Part shown: piece after piece, positions 13,485 to 16,220 of the stretch
Layout of the letters: the number at the start of each line of letters is the position of its first letter
How positions within the stretch are numbered: the stretch's first letter is position 1
Assembly (NCBI GenBank): GCA_945787595.1
Contig: CALZJV010000259.1
Span: forward strand, 1-16,220
Direction: 5' to 3'
Length of the DNA: 16,220 nt
Origin: an uncultured Desulfobacterales bacterium
GTDB lineage: Bacteria > Desulfobacterota > Desulfobacteria > Desulfobacterales > JAFDCJ01
Position numbers and translations under genes: made by a program
Notes under the pieces: model-generated
What the model was told of the DNA's origin: nothing
What the model saw: the letters and a program-made list of their open reading frames with translations, nothing else
Database searches by the model: none

Positions 13485-14273
13485 TTAAGCTCTTTCCACT
13501 TCTCTTACTATTCGGTGCAGCACATCTCCTGCTTTTTCCCGGATAAGCACGTCGCAGATGTCGTCACAGGGCGTGTCGGAAAGATTGATGATGGCCAGAA
13601 AAGCGCCGTTGTTTTTGGCATAAAACGGCATTTGGGCTGCCGGGTGGACAATCAGGGTCGATCCAACAATCATGAAAAAATCGCATTTCTGGCAAAGGGC
13701 GACGGACTTTTCTACTTCCGCTACGGGCATGGCCTGGCCGAATGAAATGGTGTCCGGTTTCAAAAAACCACCGCATTCACATTCCGGCGCCGGATCGCCA
13801 GTTGCCAGGCGCTGTTGCACTTTATCGATCGGAGAAATTTTTTGGCAGCTCATGCAGCGTATGCGGCAGGTGTTGCCGTGCAGTTCGACTATCTTTTCAT
13901 CGGGCAGTCCTGAAGCCTGGTGCAGCCCGTCAATGTTTTGGGTGACCACTGCTTGAAGCAACCCCATTTCATTTAATCTGGCCAGCGCCATGTGGGCCGG
14001 ATTGGGCTCGGCCTTGGCGATTTCCTGATAAAGTTCCCGTTTTTGCCTCCAATACTCGACACGGGATTCTTTCGCAGACATGAATTCATCCAAATAAACC
14101 GGGCGGAATTTATCCCAGATGCCGCCCTGGCTGCGGTAGTCGGAAATACCGCTTTCGGTGGATATGCCGGCGCCGGTAAAAAATACATTTTTGCCGCCTT
14201 CCTTAATTTTTGGTAAAAAATACATTTTTGCCGCCTTCCTTAATTTTTTTAGCAATGCGTATAATTTTATCAT
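13485..14273 (-). CDS. Sir2-family NAD-dependent protein deacylase (sirtuin)
   Basis: A 262-codon sirtuin that removes acyl groups from lysines using NAD+. Motifs in order: GAGISTESGISDYRS (34-48, NAD binding), TQNIDGLH (111-118), catalytic His132 in ELHGN, zinc cysteines Cys140/Cys143 (CMSC) and Cys165/Cys167 (CECGG), SFGQAMP (177-183) and GSTLIVHPAA (204-213). The 5' end is disturbed by a 37-bp tandem duplication (14175-14248). The presumed original start at 14277 (MNDKIIRIAKKIKEGGKNVF) now hits a stop after 24 codons. The frame can be entered at ATG 14273, giving an odd leader, or better at the internal ATG 14225 (Met17, MYFLPKIKEGGKNVFFTGAG), which has AAGGAAGG 8 nt upstream inside the first duplicate. 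The catalytic core is intact. Confidence 0.92.
   Translation of the reverse strand: MIKLYALLKKLRKAAKMYFLPKIKEGGKNVFFTGAGISTESGISDYRSQGGIWDKFRPVYLDEFMSAKESRVEYWRQKRELYQEIAKAEPNPAHMALARLNEMGLLQAVVTQNIDGLHQASGLPDEKIVELHGNTCRIRCMSCQKISPIDKVQQRLATGDPAPECECGGFLKPDTISFGQAMPVAEVEKSVALCQKCDFFMIVGSTLIVHPAAQMPFYAKNNGAFLAIINLSDTPCDDICDVLIREKAGDVLHRIVREVERA
14175..14248 (-). repeat. Exact 37-bp tandem duplication inside the sirtuin 5' end
   Basis: Units 14175-14211 and 14212-14248 are identical. On the minus strand each contains AATTAAGGAAGGCGGCAAAA followed by ATGTATTTTTTACC. Since 37 is not a multiple of three, the duplication shifts the reading frame. Confidence 0.95.
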
Positions 14274-14422
14274 TCATAGCTGGATTAGATCGTTAAGATG
14301 GTTAGGATCGTTGAGATCGTCTGTTAAATACCAATAAAATGATAGAATGCCTTAATTCGCTATTCGCCCTTTGTCACTACACCCTTATATGAAACTACAC
14401 AAAATTAATAAAGTGAACCGCA

Positions 14423-14464
14423 GAATGTCGAATGTCGAATAACGAATGACGAATGACGAAGGAT
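14423..14464. repeat. Heptamer tandem array GAATGTC/GAATGAC
   Basis: Six consecutive 7-nt units: GAATGTC, GAATGTC, GAATAAC, GAATGAC, GAATGAC, GAAGGAT. A partly complementary arm (ATTCATTCGACGTTCGATG) lies about 40-65 nt further on. Confidence 0.8.
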
Positions 14465-14720
14465 GGAATCGCTACGCGAAATCTTTTTTAAAACAGACAG
14501 AATACATTCATTCGACGTTCGATGTTCATCAGTTTCTTTTTCGATTAAACTGGCTGCTTCGGTAGCCATCGGCGGCGTAGATCCGCCTGGCGGAACACCT
14601 TAAACCTAAAGTCCTATACACTATGCCCCATTACTTCCCTTGACCTTTCAGCTATAAACTTATTACTTCCAGTGGACGTGACCAGCCGCCAGCAACCGGG
14701 GGCCAGCAATAAAAGACCAG

Positions 14721-14748
14721 CATCAAGCATCAAGCATCAAGTATCGAG
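14721..14748. repeat. Heptamer tandem array CATCAAG
   Basis: Four 7-nt units in a row: CATCAAG three times, then TATCGAG. The array ends two bases before the pntB stop codon. Confidence 0.85.
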
Positions 14749-14750
14749 AT

Positions 14751-16139
14751 TCAGCTTTCTTTAAATTCCGCAACCAGTTTTTGGACCGTTGCCTTGGCGT
14801 CCCCGAAAAGCATCCGGGTATTTTCTTTAACAAAAAGCGGATTGTCAACGCCGGCAAAGCCGGCTGCCATGGATCGTTTCAGCACAATGACGGTCTTGGC
14901 CTTGTCGACATCGATGACCGGCATGCCGTAAATCGGGCTCGACTCGATCTCCCTGGCGGCGGGATTGACCACATCATTGGCCCCGATGACGATGCATACA
15001 TCAACCGTTTCCATGATGGGATTGACATCGTCCATTTCAGCCAGTTGCTCGTAAAGCACGTTGGCTTCGGCCAACAGCACATTCATGTGACCGGGCATGC
15101 GGCCGGCAACGGGATGGATGGCATAACGAACCTCAGCACCGTTATTTTCGAGGATTTCGCCCAGTTCTCTGACGGCATGCTGGGCCTGGGCTACGGCCAT
15201 GCCGTATCCCGGTACGATGATCACCGAACCGGCTGCTTCCAGAACATAGTAGGCATCTTCGGCCGAGATCGGCTTGGGCTCACCCTGAACAGATGTGGAT
15301 ACAGCTTTGCCAGTGCTCGTTGCGAAGCCGCTAAACAAAACGTTGCCCAATGAGCGATTCATGGCTTTGCACATAATGCCGGTCAGAATGAGGCCGCTGG
15401 CGCCGACGAGTGAACCGGCCACGATCAGAACGTTGTTTAAAAGAATAAATCCGGCGGCACTTGCAGCCAGTCCGGAATAACTATTTAAAAGGGCGATCAC
15501 CACCGGCATATCCGCCCCGCCGATGGGCGTGACACTGAATACGCCGAGTGACAGGGATAAGACCACGGTAAGCAGAAACACCACATACGGGAAAATTCCG
15601 CTGGGCTTGTAGATCAAAAAGAGGCTGCAGATCAATACGGCCACAAGCAGCAGAACGTTGATCAAGGCCTGCCCTTTGATCAGGATAGGTCTGCCTGAGA
15701 TTTTACCGGCCAATTTGCCGTAGGCGACGAGGCTTCCCGAAAAAGCAATACCACCGATCAGCACCGCCAGCAGCACGGCTACCCGCACGAGGAGATTGCT
15801 GTCGGGTTGGCTGTGATAGTTTGCCCACCCCACCAGCAAACTTGAGATGCCTCCGAAACCATTTAACAGCGCCACCATCTGAGGCATGGATGTCATCTTG
15901 ACAGTCCGGGCGGCAATCAGACCGATGAGAGAACCAATTACCAGGCCGGTAATCACCCAGGTGAAATCAAGACAACACTCAAACAATGCGGCCGTCACTG
16001 CAATCAGCATTCCGAGGGCGGACATCAGGTTACCCATACGTGCCCGCTCCTGCTTGCCGAGCATTTTGATGCCTATAATAAAGAGAATTGAGGCCGCTAT
16101 GTAACCCAGATCGATGAGAGCTTGGGTGTAATCCGTCAT
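14751..16139 (-). CDS. pntB: NAD(P) transhydrogenase subunit beta
   Basis: PntB carries the second part of the membrane proton channel and the NADP(H)-binding domain of the proton-translocating transhydrogenase (NADH + NADP+ to NAD+ + NADPH, driven by proton entry). The 462-residue length matches the family. Residues 1-275 hold about nine membrane helices, including MPQMVALLNGFGGISSLLVG at 85-104, with Asn93 where E. coli PntB has the channel His91. Domain III covers about 285-462: GYGMAVAQAQ (311-320), GRMPGHMNVLLAEANV (346-361), GANDVVNP (386-393) and KRSMAAGFAGVDNPLF (421-436), the NADP-binding loops. Its ATG overlaps the TGA of the upstream alpha subunit (ATGA), so the two are translationally coupled. 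Confidence 0.97.
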   Translation of the reverse strand: MTDYTQALIDLGYIAASILFIIGIKMLGKQERARMGNLMSALGMLIAVTAALFECCLDFTWVITGLVIGSLIGLIAARTVKMTSMPQMVALLNGFGGISSLLVGWANYHSQPDSNLLVRVAVLLAVLIGGIAFSGSLVAYGKLAGKISGRPILIKGQALINVLLLVAVLICSLFLIYKPSGIFPYVVFLLTVVLSLSLGVFSVTPIGGADMPVVIALLNSYSGLAASAAGFILLNNVLIVAGSLVGASGLILTGIMCKAMNRSLGNVLFSGFATSTGKAVSTSVQGEPKPISAEDAYYVLEAAGSVIIVPGYGMAVAQAQHAVRELGEILENNGAEVRYAIHPVAGRMPGHMNVLLAEANVLYEQLAEMDDVNPIMETVDVCIVIGANDVVNPAAREIESSPIYGMPVIDVDKAKTVIVLKRSMAAGFAGVDNPLFVKENTRMLFGDAKATVQKLVAEFKES

Positions 16140-16220
16140 TTATCTTCCCCGCTTTTACGTTTGAACATCGCCAGCATGCGGTTGGTAACCAAATAGCCTC
16201 CAACTACGTTGATGGTGGCA
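16136..16220 (-). CDS. pntA: NAD(P) transhydrogenase alpha subunit, 3' end (partial)
   Basis: The last 27 full codons before the window edge read ATINVVGGYLVTNRMLAMFK, then RKSGEDK and a stop. This matches the end of the membrane part of the alpha subunit, in which a TINVVGGF-VT-RML signature precedes a charged tail. The rest lies beyond the window. It could be a full PntA or the separate small membrane subunit (PntAB/alpha-2) found in three-gene transhydrogenases. Four bases (ATGA) are shared with pntB. Confidence 0.88.
   Translation of the reverse strand, partial: ATINVVGGYLVTNRMLAMFKRKSGEDK

Larger units (their letters stand above)
14278..14750. other. Repeat-rich intergenic region
   Basis: 473 nt without a gene. 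It holds a 9-nt period array (TAGATCGTT, AAGATGGTT, AGGATCGTT, GAGATCGTC at 14286-14321), two heptamer arrays listed separately, an inverted GAACATCGAA-like arm (14504-14529), and a small CCGCC-TGGCGG hairpin near 14583. No terminator for pntB with a T-run is evident. Confidence 0.5.

Noticed and set aside
14423..14748. Possible CRISPR array
   Set aside because: The units are contiguous 7-mers with no spacers and no cas genes nearby.
14781..15353. Long open frame on the plus strand opposite pntB
   Set aside because: It lies wholly antisense to a clearly recognised gene, has no family signal, and arises from codon bias of pntB.

Overview
The window looks like a piece of chromosome from a Gram-negative anaerobe, most likely a Desulfobacterota (Desulfobacterales-type) genome. 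This placement is inference. It rests on the mix of genes (an FmdB-type zinc ribbon, a free-standing bacterial CULT-domain protein, a CBS-fused ClC protein, a pntAB pair, small coiled-coil hypotheticals) and on long intergenic gaps rich in short-period repeats. Most of the window is housekeeping or accessory single genes. I see no phage, no intact insertion sequence, no CRISPR array and no tRNA or rRNA gene.

Layout. Bases 132-2439 (minus): a MATE/MOP-type polytopic membrane protein and murB. Bases 2997-3230 (plus): a small coiled-coil protein. Bases 3652-5218 (plus): a small ORF whose stop overlaps the start of a PQQ-type beta-propeller lipoprotein. The lipoprotein is split by one frameshift. 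Bases 5478-7328 (minus): a GalT-like HIT-family protein followed 26 nt later by a signal-peptide protein with an Ig-like domain and an HAD/LNS2-like domain, also split by one frameshift. Bases 7509-8420 (minus): a Yip1-type membrane protein and an FmdB zinc ribbon, with an intrinsic terminator between them. Bases 8908-10668 (plus): a ClC chloride channel/transporter with two CBS domains. Bases 11138-11566 (plus): a free-standing CULT (cereblon-like) protein. Bases 11862-12404 (plus): a coiled-coil hypothetical. Bases 12569-13234 (minus): an MBL-fold hydrolase. Bases 13253-13447 (plus): a dead C-terminal fragment of an ABC-F ATPase. Bases 13485-14273 (minus): a sirtuin whose 5' end carries a 37-bp tandem duplication. 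Bases 14751-16220 (minus): pntB and the 3' end of pntA, overlapping by ATGA and continuing beyond the window.

How the genes work together. The clear functional unit is pntAB, a proton-translocating transhydrogenase. A second likely operon is the GalT-like gene with the secreted Ig/HAD protein. The coupled small ORF and lipoprotein form a third. The other genes look like single transcription units.

Most interesting points: the CULT protein with an intact aromatic cage and zinc cysteines; the sirtuin duplication, which moves the original start out of frame but supplies a new start with its own ribosome binding site; two genes each broken by a single-base frameshift (one at a T TTC CCG slippery-type heptamer, one at a seven-G tract); a recurring seven-nucleotide periodicity in at least five unrelated intergenic gaps; and a 68-bp near-perfect palindrome with a UUCG loop.
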